64,000 nucleotides of DNA, taken from contig JAEWZN010000013.1 of the NCBI GenBank assembly GCA_023395255.1, positions 62,001 to 126,000 on the forward strand, written 5' to 3'. Below, piece by piece: positions 52,769-62,166 of the stretch. How positions within the stretch are numbered: the first letter of the stretch is position 1; each line of letters starts with the position of its first letter. The position numbers and the translations under genes were made by a program. Origin of the DNA: Deferribacteres bacterium (GTDB lineage Bacteria > Chrysiogenota > Deferribacteres > Deferribacterales > Geovibrionaceae). The notes beneath the pieces are model-generated. The model was not told the origin of the DNA, ran no database searches, and was given only the letters and a program-made list of their open reading frames with translations.

Positions 52769-53839
52769 ATGAGCAAACAGTGGGAACTTAAATGGATGGC
52801 ATGGGAAGTAACCAGAAAATGCAACATGAATTGCGTTCACTGCCGTTCAAATTCAACAATAGAGTCAGCGGAGGGGAACCTCACGTTTGACAAATGCAAA
52901 TCTCTCATGGATGAGATAGGCGAGCACGCCAAGCCCGTTATAGTTATATCCGGCGGCGAGCCCCTTCTGAGGAAAGATGTTTTCGATATAGCCGCATACG
53001 GCACTGAAAAAGGCTTCCGCATGGCAATGGCGACAAACGGAATGCTTGTGGATGACGAAGTCTGTAAAAACATGAAGCAGTCAGGCATACGCATAGTATC
53101 TCTCAGCCTTGACGGAGCCACAAAAGAGGTGCACGACAACTTCCGCGGTCAGGAAGGGGCATACGAAAGCGTTATGAATGCCGCCGAGCATTTCAGAAAG
53201 CATGACATAAAATTCATAGTAAACTCATCCTTCACCAAGAGAAACCAGAACCAGATAGAAGGCACATATAAGCTTGCCAAGAAAATAGGCGCCACTGCCT
53301 GGTATATGTTCCTCATAGTCCCCACGGGAAGAGGGGAAGAGGTGATGAAGGAGCTTGTTTCCAAAGAGGATTACGAAGACCTTCTCAACTGGCATTACGA
53401 CATGGAGCGCGAGGAGCAGGACATACTCGTCCGCCCAACATGCGCCCCGCAGTATTACCGCATTTGGCATGAACGCAGCAAGGCGGAAGGGCTTGACCCC
53501 GAACGCAGGAGCCTCTCTTTCGGAACGGGCGGCGGCAAAGGCTGCATAGCCGGACAGTCCATCTGTCTGCTCAACCACGAGGGGGATGTGTACCCCTGTT
53601 CGTATTTCCCCATGGCGGCAGGAAATGTCTTTAAACAGGGCTTCTGGGAAATATGGAACAACTCCGAGCTTTTCAGGGATATGCGCAGCTTCAAAGACTA
53701 TGAAGGCAAATGCGGTGTCTGTAAATATCTCGGCGTTTGCGGCGGCTGCCGTGCCAGATCTTACGCTGTGAGCGGTTCGTACATGGAAGAAGAACCCTTC
53801 TGCGATTATATTCCGACAAACTACAAGCCCTGCGGCTGA
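52769..53839 (+). CDS. Radical SAM / SPASM-domain protein, AhbD/PqqE/NirJ-like
   Basis: This 356-residue enzyme has the radical SAM cluster CxxxCxxC at C18, C22 and C25 ([16 protein letters not shown]) and the [12 protein letters not shown] site. The C-terminal SPASM region has cysteines in CIAGQSICL and YPCSYFP, plus the run [20 protein letters not shown] and PFCDYIP. Similar proteins act in alternative haem (AhbC/AhbD), haem d1 (NirJ) or peptide maturation. The family is not resolved here. It is the first gene after the repeat region, with GGAG before the ATG and a strong terminator after it. Confidence 0.8.
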   Translation: MSKQWELKWMAWEVTRKCNMNCVHCRSNSTIESAEGNLTFDKCKSLMDEIGEHAKPVIVISGGEPLLRKDVFDIAAYGTEKGFRMAMATNGMLVDDEVCKNMKQSGIRIVSLSLDGATKEVHDNFRGQEGAYESVMNAAEHFRKHDIKFIVNSSFTKRNQNQIEGTYKLAKKIGATAWYMFLIVPTGRGEEVMKELVSKEDYEDLLNWHYDMEREEQDILVRPTCAPQYYRIWHERSKAEGLDPERRSLSFGTGGGKGCIAGQSICLLNHEGDVYPCSYFPMAAGNVFKQGFWEIWNNSELFRDMRSFKDYEGKCGVCKYLGVCGGCRARSYAVSGSYMEEEPFCDYIPTNYKPCG

Positions 53840-53864
53840 TAATTATTAATAATAAGCAATAGAC

Positions 53865-53899
53865 AAAAAAGCCGGGGTGTATTACGCTCCGGCTTTTTT
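53865..53899 (+). terminator. Terminator of the radical SAM gene
   Basis: AAAAAAGCCGG pairs with CCGGCTTTTTT. A long T-run follows. Confidence 0.93.
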
Positions 53900-54022
53900 C
53901 ATTTCCTCACCTTTCTGTTCTAAAATCAAACGTGTTTCATTATTATAAAAGCCGATAGTCCGGTTATGACGGCATTGTCCGCTCAAAGTTAATAATTTTC
54001 ATATGTCTTTATATTGAACTGC

Positions 54023-54051
54023 TTGACATGGTTCAAATTCTGTTTTATTAT
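54023..54051 (+). promoter_or_regulatory. Sigma-70 promoter of the nitrilase gene
   Basis: TTGACA, a 17-base spacer and TATTAT are near consensus and give a short leader before the ATG at 54075. The -10 box is identical to that of the acetate symporter operon. Confidence 0.7.
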
Positions 54052-54074
54052 CACCCAAGTTTAAGAGGGGCTGA

Positions 54075-54857
54075 ATGCGGGTACTATCTCTTCAGTTGCC
54101 GATGACGCTGGGGGATGTGAAATCCAATAGGGATAAATTCCTATCAGCTTTGTCGGAAGTTATTGATGAACAACCGTCAATTGTTATCCTGCCCGAAATG
54201 TGGGCGACCGGTTTCGACTACCAGAATCTTAATGGATTCAGCGGGCAGACCGAAGAGATTTGTAACGATATTTCCCGTAGGCTTAATGAAAATACGCTGG
54301 TTATTTCCGCTCTGCCTGAAAGGAATTATAACAAGGTTTATAACACAGTATACGCGGTTTCATCCGCAGGCGTTATAGCACGTTACCGCAAGAATTTCCT
54401 TTTCACTCCTCTGGACGAGCATGTTTATATTGATAACGGTAAAGGTATTACGGTTTTTGAATTCATGGGTGTTAAGATCGGACTTCTCCTCTGCTATGAA
54501 ATCCGTTTCCCCGAACTTTTCCGCATGACTGCCCTTGCCGGAGCGGAGCTCATAACCGTTCCCGCTGTATGGGGCGCGGTGAAAAAGGAACACTGGCTTA
54601 CCCTTCTGCGCGCACGCGCGATAGAGAATCAGTGCTACATTGCCGGATGTAATACCAGTGTTATGCACGGCCGCAAGGACATGCCCTGCGGCTATTCCGC
54701 CATGTTTGACCCTTGGGGCGAGGCTATGTTTGAGCCCTCCGCAGAAGAAGGGGTCTACAGCGCGGTGATGGAACCTGCGAAGGTGACAGAGATAAGGGAG
54801 AAGATCCCAAGCTTCAACGATGCTTTAAATGCTTTTGTAATAGAGAGAAAAAACTAA
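54075..54857 (+). CDS. Nitrilase-superfamily carbon-nitrogen hydrolase (omega-amidase-like)
   Basis: The 260-residue enzyme shows the Glu-Lys-Cys triad: E41 in VILPEMWATG, K106 in ARYRKNFLF and C140 in LLLCYEIRFPEL. The fold and length match the amidase/omega-amidase branch that releases ammonia or hydrolyses 2-oxo acid amides. The exact substrate is unknown. Its own near-consensus promoter stands upstream. The CoA-transferase gene begins 28 bases after its stop, so the two may be co-transcribed, but no metabolic link is obvious. Confidence 0.88.
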   Translation: MRVLSLQLPMTLGDVKSNRDKFLSALSEVIDEQPSIVILPEMWATGFDYQNLNGFSGQTEEICNDISRRLNENTLVISALPERNYNKVYNTVYAVSSAGVIARYRKNFLFTPLDEHVYIDNGKGITVFEFMGVKIGLLLCYEIRFPELFRMTALAGAELITVPAVWGAVKKEHWLTLLRARAIENQCYIAGCNTSVMHGRKDMPCGYSAMFDPWGEAMFEPSAEEGVYSAVMEPAKVTEIREKIPSFNDALNAFVIERKN

Positions 54858-54885
54858 TAATGACATTAAGCTAAAGGAGGAAAGA

Positions 54886-56445
54886 ATGTCTGAACTTCAG
54901 AGCAGGGTTCGTGATAAGAGCCTTCATCATCTTTTTATGAAACCTGAGGACACCATCAAGTTTTTCAAAGATGCCGACAACAGGATTATGGATCTCGGCT
55001 GGTCCGGCTTCACGCCCGTAGGTTACCCTAAAGTTGTTCCCATCGCCCTTGCAGACCATGTTGAAAAAAATAATCTTCAGGGCAAATGGAAGTTCAACCT
55101 TTTCATAGGCGCATCTGTCGGTTCTGAAACTGAAAACAGATGGGCAACACTGGACATGATTGACAGAAGATGGCCCTACCAGACAGGTAAGGACATAGGA
55201 AAAGGGATAAACTCCGGCAAAATCAGAATGGGCGATAAACACCTCTCCATGTTCGCTCAGGATCTCAGATACGGATTCTACACTAAAGACAGAGGCGGCA
55301 AACTTGACGTAGCTATTATTGAGGCTACTGCAATCACTGAAAACGGCGACATCATCCTTGCAGGTTCCGTTGGTGCTGCACCTGAAATTATTGACATAGC
55401 AGATAAAATCATCATTGAAATCAACACAGGCATGCCCTCTCTCGAAGGTATGCACGACATCATGATGACAGACCTGCCCCCTTACAGAAAAATTATCCCC
55501 ATCACTGACGTTCGTCAGCGCTGCGGAACACCCTTTGTTCCCACTAACAAAAGCAAAATCGTTGCTATAGTTGAGTCTAAGCTGCCCGATAACGGACGCG
55601 CACTCAGAGGAACAGATGATGTTGCTCAGGCTATCGCAGACAACATAGTTGACTTCTTCACTCACGAAGTGAAAGCCGGCCGTCTGCCTAAAAACCTTCT
55701 GCCCCTTCAGTCAGGCGTTGGTTCAATAGCAAACGCGGTTGTGGGCGGTCTTACAGCTTCCCCTTTTGAAGACCTTGTTGTTTTCACTGAGGTTCTTCAG
55801 GATACTTTCCTTCCTTTCCTTGACTCAGGAAAGTGCAAATACATCAACTGCACATCTCTTTCACTTTCAGCGGAAGGCTTCAAAGAGTGGTGGGAAAAAT
55901 TTGAGTTCTACAAAGATAAAGTTCTCATGAGACCTCAGCAGATCTCAAACAACCCCGAACTTATCAGAAGGCTCGGCGTTATAGGTATGAACACTCCCCT
56001 TGAGTTCGATATATACGCTCACGCTAACTCAACCTGCGCTGGCGGTACAAAAATGCTTAACGGTATCGGCGGTTCCGGGGACTTCCTCAGAAACGCTTAC
56101 CTGTCTATCATGCACTGCCCCTCAGTCCGTGAGTCTAAAACTGACGAATTCGGTATATCAGGCGTTGTTACAAAAGCTCCCCATGTTGACCACACAGAGG
56201 CGGATCTTGACGTTCTGGTTACTGAGCAGGGTCTTGCCGACCTTCGCGGTCTTGCTCCGAAAGACAGAGCGCGCGAAATCATCAAAAAATGCGCTCACCC
56301 CGCTTACAAAGACTACCTCACTGACTACCTTGAGAGAGCAGAAAAGGCGACTGGCTACCACCATGAGCCCCACATACTCTCCGAAGCGTACAAAATGCAT
56401 ATCAACCTTGCCGAAAACGGCACTATGCGTTTCTGGAACAAATAA
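54886..56445 (+). CDS. Succinyl-CoA:acetate CoA-transferase
   Basis: This 519-residue member of the acetyl-CoA hydrolase/transferase family swaps CoA between succinyl-CoA and acetate. The glutamate region FEDLVVFTEVLQD and the GVGSIANAVVGGL loop are intact, as is GGSGDFLRNAYLSI near residue 385. It replaces succinyl-CoA synthetase in acetate-oxidising bacteria, giving acetyl-CoA and succinate for the TCA cycle. Its neighbours in the window include a possible acetate symporter module and aconitase. AGGAGGAAAG precedes the ATG. Confidence 0.9.
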   Translation: MSELQSRVRDKSLHHLFMKPEDTIKFFKDADNRIMDLGWSGFTPVGYPKVVPIALADHVEKNNLQGKWKFNLFIGASVGSETENRWATLDMIDRRWPYQTGKDIGKGINSGKIRMGDKHLSMFAQDLRYGFYTKDRGGKLDVAIIEATAITENGDIILAGSVGAAPEIIDIADKIIIEINTGMPSLEGMHDIMMTDLPPYRKIIPITDVRQRCGTPFVPTNKSKIVAIVESKLPDNGRALRGTDDVAQAIADNIVDFFTHEVKAGRLPKNLLPLQSGVGSIANAVVGGLTASPFEDLVVFTEVLQDTFLPFLDSGKCKYINCTSLSLSAEGFKEWWEKFEFYKDKVLMRPQQISNNPELIRRLGVIGMNTPLEFDIYAHANSTCAGGTKMLNGIGGSGDFLRNAYLSIMHCPSVRESKTDEFGISGVVTKAPHVDHTEADLDVLVTEQGLADLRGLAPKDRAREIIKKCAHPAYKDYLTDYLERAEKATGYHHEPHILSEAYKMHINLAENGTMRFWNK

Positions 56446-56449
56446 TCAC

Positions 56450-56480
56450 AAGGGCGGCTCTGAAAAGGGCCGCCTTTTTT
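56450..56480 (+). terminator. Terminator of the CoA-transferase gene
   Basis: GGCGGC and GCCGCC pair around a short loop, with TTTTTT following. Confidence 0.9.
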
Positions 56481-56533
56481 AATTTAAGCCATCTTTGATA
56501 AACCTATCTCGTTATTCTGTTTTCTTATAATCC

Positions 56534-56560
56534 TCAAGATTTTTTTGTTTTGGCCGATAA
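56534..56560 (+). promoter_or_regulatory. Sigma-28 (FliA) promoter
   Basis: TCAAGATT, an 11-base spacer and GCCGATAA match the sigma-28 consensus TAAAGTTT-N11-GCCGATAA with 14 of 16 positions and exact spacing. It stands about 190 bases before the unknown gene at 56748. Confidence 0.75.
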
Positions 56561-56566
56561 TACACT

Positions 56567-56718
56567 TATGCCGGAAAGGGGAGGAAGTGACGCGCCTTTG
56601 CTCTCCGGCATATGCGAAGCTTCGTTATTAACGTCGATGTAACCCTCACAATTCAAAGGATTGAATGAGCCCTTTCTTGCGGCTGCGGATATTTTTGCGT
56701 CCGCAAATGAAAAGGGCA
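56567..56718 (+). other. Structured leader of the FliA-dependent gene
   Basis: Two hairpins are visible: TATGCCGGA / TCCGGCATA (56567-56575 and 56604-56612) and a nested fold GCCCTTT / AAAGGGC (56670-56676 and 56712-56718) enclosing TGCGGA / TCCGCA. The second ends about 20 bases before the GGAGGT ribosome site. Function unknown. Confidence 0.45.
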
Positions 56719-56747
56719 GACTAAGGACAGTATTTACGGAGGTAATC

Positions 56748-57419
56748 ATGCAGTCGATGACACTGAGCATGACCAGCACCCGCTTTGAGGCCACTACCTA
56801 CTCAAAGCGCGGAGCATCAAACAGCAGCAGGGAAGCGGCAAGCGCTCCCTCTTACGGCACAGGCAACAAGGCCGGCAGCAGATATGTAAGCAGCGGTTTG
56901 GCCTTTATTCTTGATATTGCAGGGCTCAAAAAAGGGCTTGAGGATTTTGGTTCATATCTCAACAGCAGCACTTCCGGGAGCGAAAGTATGAATTCTCAGG
57001 GGTTTAAACTGAGAATCCAGTCTATTACGATCGAAGCCTTCTCCGAACAGAAGAGAGAGCACTCACGTATAAGCGAAGGGTTCAGGTTCAGCTACACCTC
57101 CATTGAAATCTCCATAGAGCAGAGTTCAGGTGCTGATGGTTCATCAGACCTTTATGACAGCTATTTCGGTGATGACGCTTACTGGGGCGCAGAGAAGACA
57201 TCCGGCAGGATAATGGACTTTATAAAATCCATATCAGGCGGAGACCCCGAAAGGCTTGAGCAGGCGAGAAGCGGAGCCGTAAAAGGCTATAAAAGCGTGG
57301 AAAGCCAGCTTGGGACAATGCCGCAGGTATGCGTGGACACCCTTGAACTTCTCATGGAGAAAATAGACGCTTACAAAGAGGAAATAACAGCACAGCAGCC
57401 TGTTGATGTGACTGCGTAA
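56748..57419 (+). CDS. Unknown protein, possibly motility-related (DUF5610-like C-terminus)
   Basis: The 223-residue protein is not clearly recognised. The N-terminal 100 residues are serine/threonine/glycine-rich and probably disordered. The middle contains KLRIQSITIEAFSEQKRE and FRFSYTSIEISIEQSSG, an amphipathic beta-like region. The C-terminal 60 residues, IMDFIKSISGGDPERLEQAR and AVKGYKSVESQLGTMPQ, resemble the DUF5610 helical domain by eye. No signal peptide or membrane helix is visible. A near-consensus sigma-28 promoter, a structured leader and GGAGGT before the ATG argue for a real gene regulated with late flagellar and chemotaxis genes. Confidence 0.7.
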   Translation: MQSMTLSMTSTRFEATTYSKRGASNSSREAASAPSYGTGNKAGSRYVSSGLAFILDIAGLKKGLEDFGSYLNSSTSGSESMNSQGFKLRIQSITIEAFSEQKREHSRISEGFRFSYTSIEISIEQSSGADGSSDLYDSYFGDDAYWGAEKTSGRIMDFIKSISGGDPERLEQARSGAVKGYKSVESQLGTMPQVCVDTLELLMEKIDAYKEEITAQQPVDVTA

Positions 57420-57434
57420 AAATCCATATCTATT

Positions 57435-57467
57435 AAAGCATCGGCGGTTTCCGTCGGTGCTTTTTTT
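57435..57467 (+). terminator. Terminator after the FliA-dependent gene
   Basis: A 10-bp stem with two G-T pairs (GCATCGGCGG / CCGTCGGTGC) has a TTT loop, followed by TTTTTTT. Confidence 0.88.
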
Positions 57468-57534
57468 GTATTAATCCTATTAAGTTGCTATTGATTCACA
57501 CTTTTTATGATAAAAACAATAATTTCAATTTTTG

Positions 57535-57564
57535 TTGACATTCAGTTTATGCTCTCAATATAAT
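57535..57564 (+). promoter_or_regulatory. Sigma-70 promoter of the chemoreceptor gene
   Basis: TTGACA and TATAAT are both perfect consensus, with an 18-base spacer. It leaves a leader of about 85 bases. Confidence 0.7.
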
Positions 57565-57655
57565 TATGTATAGAGTCCAAAACAGTAACGGGCATGAAAC
57601 AGAAATAAACTGCGGATAAGTTATTTTGCAGTGTTGATTAGATCAGGGGATTCAT

Positions 57656-59425
57656 ATGAAAAAACTCAACGCAAGAACCAGTGTGGCACTGCAGGTGATT
57701 ATACCTATGGTCGCAGTGTCAGTAATGATTTTTTCTGCAATTGTGCTCATTACCCACAAAATTAATAATTCAAATGCAGAGCTTATTGCCCAGCTCAGGG
57801 CAAAAGAGATGAACAGTATACTGACTCAGCTTGTCAGGGAGAGTGTGAGCGCTGAGCCCGATGCGGAACATTATGATTTTCTGCATAAATTTATTTCAAC
57901 TAATAAGCTGGGGGAATTCGGTTATTTTTATATAATGGATTCCGGCGGAAACCTTCTTTATCATATCAATCAGGAAATGGTTGGTAAATCGCTGATAAAT
58001 TTTGACTTTATTCAGGAAATGCTTAAAAAGAAAACCGGTTCCATCACCTATGATTTCTCAGGCAAAACCAAGGTGGTGAACTATAGTTTTTTCCCTGAAA
58101 AAAACTGGATTCTGGCTGCCGGATATGAGGTTAATGAGCTTTTTGCGCCTTTCAGGGCTGTTGAGTATAAAATAGTTTTTCTGAGCATAGGCGGGCTTTT
58201 CGTGCTCATAGTTGTTCTTGCCGCTGTGATGAAATATTTTCAGAAAAATATACGCCGTCTGCTGGATTCATTTATGGAAGTTGCCAAGGGTAATCTCAGG
58301 TTTAATTCCGGATCATCTGTTATAGAATCCGCATGCTCGGATAAGATCAACTGCGCGGCTCCTGAGTGTTCAGCATATGGGATTAAAGGTGTTCCCTGCT
58401 ATCTGACAGTGGGGAGCGAAGCACCCAAGCTCGGTATGGAGGTTGAGTGCACCAAAATTCTGAATAAAACATTTAAGACATGCGATGAATGCAGCTTTTA
58501 TAATTCAGAGATAAAATCTGTAAATGAATTTAACAGACTGAACCAGTTTAACTCGGCCATGCTTATAAAACTCTCAAAATCCATAATGAGCATAAAGGCA
58601 ACAGCAGATAAGCTTGCCAGAGGTTCAGGCACTCTTTCCGCATCCACTGAGCAGCTGGGGGCAAATGTTACTCAGCAGAATCAGGAGATAGGTCAGATAA
58701 CTTCTGCAATAAAGCAGATTAACGCAGGCGTGGAGGATGTGGCTGATAAAGTTACGCAGACAGAGCGCCTTGCCAATGAGAGCAGAATGTTTGCTGAGAG
58801 ATCCGAAACTCGCACCATTGAGGGTGAAAAAATGATAAGCGGAATTGTTGAATCCAGCGAATCCCTGATCAAAAATATAGATACTCTCAAGAGCAATTCC
58901 GAGTCCATGTACAACATTCTCGAACTCATAAACGATATTGCGGATCAGACCAACCTTCTCTCGCTGAACGCGGCTATAGAAGCAGCCAGAGCAGGGGAGG
59001 CGGGCAGAGGTTTTGCCGTTGTTGCGGATGAGGTTCGCAAGCTGGCTGAAAGAACTGTGAACTCGGTCAAGGAGATTTCTAATATAATTAATCAGAACAA
59101 CAAGCAGGTTGATAATGCCGTTAAGAATGTTGAAAGCAACATTACGCTTATCAGCGGTGTTTCTGAATTTATGACAAACCTGAAAGAACTTTCAGGGCAG
59201 ACAAAAAATAACTCCATAGCCACATCTGACAACATCAGTCAGGTTGTCTCCGCCATACAGGAGCAGGCGGCGGCAATAAACCAGATGGATGAGGCAATCA
59301 GAAATGTTTCAATAGGAATTAACGAGATAAGTCAGGCGACTGACCTTCTGGCTGAAATGAGTGTTGCTCTGAGGAGTGACGGCAACACTCTGGAGAACGA
59401 GGCCGGAAGATACACATATTCTTAA
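57656..59425 (+). CDS. Methyl-accepting chemotaxis protein with Cache sensor and cysteine-rich cytoplasmic insert
   Basis: The 589-residue receptor has membrane helices at about 12-34 and 174-196. A periplasmic sCache-type domain lies between them ([20 protein letters not shown]). Directly after TM2, where a HAMP domain would sit, are seven cysteines in 53 residues (C227, C233, C238, C248, C265, C276, C279) ending [10 protein letters not shown], resembling two-CW/2CW-type domains. The signalling tip [20 protein letters not shown] is complete and adaptation helices flank it. Ligand is unknown. A redox or metal-sensing cytoplasmic input is plausible. Confidence 0.9.
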   Translation: MKKLNARTSVALQVIIPMVAVSVMIFSAIVLITHKINNSNAELIAQLRAKEMNSILTQLVRESVSAEPDAEHYDFLHKFISTNKLGEFGYFYIMDSGGNLLYHINQEMVGKSLINFDFIQEMLKKKTGSITYDFSGKTKVVNYSFFPEKNWILAAGYEVNELFAPFRAVEYKIVFLSIGGLFVLIVVLAAVMKYFQKNIRRLLDSFMEVAKGNLRFNSGSSVIESACSDKINCAAPECSAYGIKGVPCYLTVGSEAPKLGMEVECTKILNKTFKTCDECSFYNSEIKSVNEFNRLNQFNSAMLIKLSKSIMSIKATADKLARGSGTLSASTEQLGANVTQQNQEIGQITSAIKQINAGVEDVADKVTQTERLANESRMFAERSETRTIEGEKMISGIVESSESLIKNIDTLKSNSESMYNILELINDIADQTNLLSLNAAIEAARAGEAGRGFAVVADEVRKLAERTVNSVKEISNIINQNNKQVDNAVKNVESNITLISGVSEFMTNLKELSGQTKNNSIATSDNISQVVSAIQEQAAAINQMDEAIRNVSIGINEISQATDLLAEMSVALRSDGNTLENEAGRYTYS

Positions 59426-59455
59426 ACAGGGAATTGTTATTGGTTTATAAAAAAG

Positions 59456-59483
59456 AAACCCGCCAGTGTATGCTGACGGGTTT
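59456..59483. terminator. Bidirectional terminator between the chemoreceptor and acnA
   Basis: AAACCCG-C-CAG pairs with CTG-A-CGGGTTT, followed by T-runs on plus and A-rich sequence that gives Ts on minus. Confidence 0.85.
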
Positions 59484-59509
59484 TTTTATTTTACTTTTAA
59501 GCAGCAGAC

Positions 59510-62155
59510 TCAGCTCATCAGTTTTCTTAAAACAAAATCCAATATTCCGCCGTGTCTGAAATATTCGATCTCAATGTCTGTGTCCAGCCTGCACATGGTG
59601 TCAAACTCGGTCACCTTGCCGTCCGGCTTAACAGCTTTAACCCTGATAGTGCATCTGGGGGTTACGTTTGCCAGTCCTTCTATGGTGAAGGTTTCCGAAC
59701 CGTCCAGACCGAGTGACTTCCAGCCCTGATCATTTTTGAAAACCAGAGGCAGAACGCCCATTCCCGCAAGGTTACTCCTGTGGATGCGCTCAAAGCTTTC
59801 AGCTATAACAGCCCTTATTCCCAGAAGTTTGGTTCCCTTCGCAGCCCAGTCGCGTGATGAGCCTGTGCCGTATTCCTTGCCTCCGAGGATTACTGTGGGA
59901 GTGCCGGATTCGATGTATTTCATTGCAGCGTCATAGATAAACATCTCCTCGCCTGTGGGAATATATTTTGTATATCCGCCTTCTCTGGGTTCCGCGAGTT
60001 TGTTTTTAATCCTTACATTGCCGAAGGTTCCGCGCATCATCACCTCATGGTTGCCTCTTCTGGAACCGTATGAGTTGAAGTCGTCCTTAGTGTTGCCGTG
60101 GGCGATGAGATACTGTCCTGCCGGGTAATCAGGCATGATTGACCCTGCCGGGCTGATATGGTCGGTGGTCACTGAATCGCCCAGCAGAGCTATGGCTTTT
60201 GCGTCTCTGATGTCCGTTACGGGAGCGGGCACAGGCTTAAAGCCTTCAAAGAACGGGGGTCTGCGGATGTAGGTTGAGTCTTTCTGCCATTCAAAGATTT
60301 CGCTTTCATTAGCGGAAAGCGCAGCCCAGAACTTGTCGCCTTCGAGTATGCGCCCGTACTCCTTGATGTAATCCTCGCTGGTGAGGCTGGATTCCACCAG
60401 CGCCCATATTTCTTCCGATGTCGGCCATATATCCTTGAGGTATACAGGCTCATCATTCGGGTTATATGCTATGGGGTCTGTGTCCATATTTATGTTCACT
60501 GTCCCCGCGAGAGCATAAGCCACTACAAGCATGGGGGAAGCGAGGAAGTTAGCGCGTACATTGGCGTGAATGCGCGCCTCAAAGTTCCTGTTGCCGGAGA
60601 GAACTGCGGCGACAGACATTTTATTGTCCTTAACTGTTTTTTCAATGATAGGATGAAGCGGTCCTGAGTTGCCTATGCAGGTGGTACAGCCGAATCCTGC
60701 CGTGTGGAATCTCAGCGCCTGTAAATAAGGCATGAGGCCTGATTTTTCAAGATAGTCGGTGACAACTTTTGAGCCGGGGGCGAGGCTTGTCTTGACATAT
60801 GCGGGAACACGAAGCCCCTTCATAACGGCTTTTTTTGCAACAAGACCCGCACCGATCATCACAAACGGGTTTGAGGTATTTGTACATGAGGTAATGGCGG
60901 CTATCACAACAGAGCCGTTTTTCAGTGTGAAGTTCTCACCCTGAAGGCTCAGAGGCACTTCCGCGCCTTTTCCGGCATAGTCATCCATAACCTTGGGCAG
61001 GTCTTTGAGAATGATTCTGTCCTGCGGTCTGGCGGGGCCTGCTACACAGGGTTTGATTGTGGAGAGATCAAGCTCTACCACCTTGGTGTATTCAGGGGTT
61101 ACTGAATCATCATAGAAGAGCCCGTTAGCCTTGGTGTATTTTTCAACCAGTTCAGCCTCGTCATTTCTGCCTGTGAAGCGGAGGAAGCGCAGTGTTTCCT
61201 CATCAACAGGGAAAAATGTCATAGTTGCGCCGAATTCGGGGCTCATGTTGGATATTGTTGCTCTGTCCGGTATTTTAAGGGCTTTGATTCCGGGGCCGAA
61301 TGCCTCTACGAATTTTTCAACCACCTTATGCTTCCTGAGAAGCTCAGTGATGGTGAGGATCACGTCTGTCCCTGTGATGCCTTCCGCTATGGTTCCGGTG
61401 AGCTTGAGGCCTATAACCTCAGGGATAGGCATGTAATATGGCTGACCGAGCATTACCGCTTCGGCCTCTATTCCGCCGACCCCCCATCCCATAACGCCGA
61501 TTGCGTTTATCATGGGTGTGTGCGAATCAGTGCCCACGCATGTATCGCATATTGCAACTGTTTCACCTTCTATCTGGCGTGTGTCGATAACTTTGCCGAG
61601 ATACTCAAGGTTGACCTGATGGCAGATCCCTGAACTGGGCGGAACAATGCGGACGTTGAGAAATGCTTTCTGCGCCCATTTGAGCACAGCGTAACGTTCG
61701 CCGTTGCGCTTGTATTCGAGATCAACGTTTTTATCAAGGCTGTCCTCGCTGCCGAAGTAGTCAACCTGAACGGAGTGGTCTACTATGAGGTCAACCGGAA
61801 CAAGGGGATTGATTACGGAAGGGTTTCTGCCCGCTTCCTGAACTGCATCCCTCATTGCGGCAAGGTCAACTATGCCCGGAATGCCTGTGTAGTCCTGCAT
61901 AAGAACCCTTGCCGGGTGGTAAGGGATTTCCTTCGGAGCCTCATAGGCAGGCTTCCAGTTAGCTATCTCAAGAATGTCTTCCTCTGTAACAATCTGCCCG
62001 TCAAGCTTCCTGAGCATGTTTTCAACAAGAACCCTTATGGAGTAGGGCAGACGTTTTATATTAGCCAGTCCGTCCTTTTCCAGCTTGGTAATGTCGTACA
62101 TTACGACTTTGCCTTTTGAGGTATCCAGAATCTTCTTGTAATCCGATTTGAGCAT
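59510..62155 (-). CDS. acnA: Aconitate hydratase A
   Basis: The 881-residue TCA-cycle enzyme interconverts citrate and isocitrate. It is of the AcnA/IRP1 type by length and order. The 4Fe-4S ligands are in ITSCTNTSNPFVMIGAGL (first cysteine) and FGCTTCIGNSGPL (the CxxC pair). VCDTCVGTDSHTPMIN-type sequence occurs as AICDTCVGTDSHTPMINAIG near 200, and the C-terminal swivel domain has LGGKEYGTGSSRDWAAKGT. AGGAGGAAGC precedes the ATG. It lies 11 bases after the slipin gene in the same direction. Confidence 0.97.
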   Translation of the reverse strand: MLKSDYKKILDTSKGKVVMYDITKLEKDGLANIKRLPYSIRVLVENMLRKLDGQIVTEEDILEIANWKPAYEAPKEIPYHPARVLMQDYTGIPGIVDLAAMRDAVQEAGRNPSVINPLVPVDLIVDHSVQVDYFGSEDSLDKNVDLEYKRNGERYAVLKWAQKAFLNVRIVPPSSGICHQVNLEYLGKVIDTRQIEGETVAICDTCVGTDSHTPMINAIGVMGWGVGGIEAEAVMLGQPYYMPIPEVIGLKLTGTIAEGITGTDVILTITELLRKHKVVEKFVEAFGPGIKALKIPDRATISNMSPEFGATMTFFPVDEETLRFLRFTGRNDEAELVEKYTKANGLFYDDSVTPEYTKVVELDLSTIKPCVAGPARPQDRIILKDLPKVMDDYAGKGAEVPLSLQGENFTLKNGSVVIAAITSCTNTSNPFVMIGAGLVAKKAVMKGLRVPAYVKTSLAPGSKVVTDYLEKSGLMPYLQALRFHTAGFGCTTCIGNSGPLHPIIEKTVKDNKMSVAAVLSGNRNFEARIHANVRANFLASPMLVVAYALAGTVNINMDTDPIAYNPNDEPVYLKDIWPTSEEIWALVESSLTSEDYIKEYGRILEGDKFWAALSANESEIFEWQKDSTYIRRPPFFEGFKPVPAPVTDIRDAKAIALLGDSVTTDHISPAGSIMPDYPAGQYLIAHGNTKDDFNSYGSRRGNHEVMMRGTFGNVRIKNKLAEPREGGYTKYIPTGEEMFIYDAAMKYIESGTPTVILGGKEYGTGSSRDWAAKGTKLLGIRAVIAESFERIHRSNLAGMGVLPLVFKNDQGWKSLGLDGSETFTIEGLANVTPRCTIRVKAVKPDGKVTEFDTMCRLDTDIEIEYFRHGGILDFVLRKLMS

Positions 62156-62166
62156 AGAGCTTCCTC

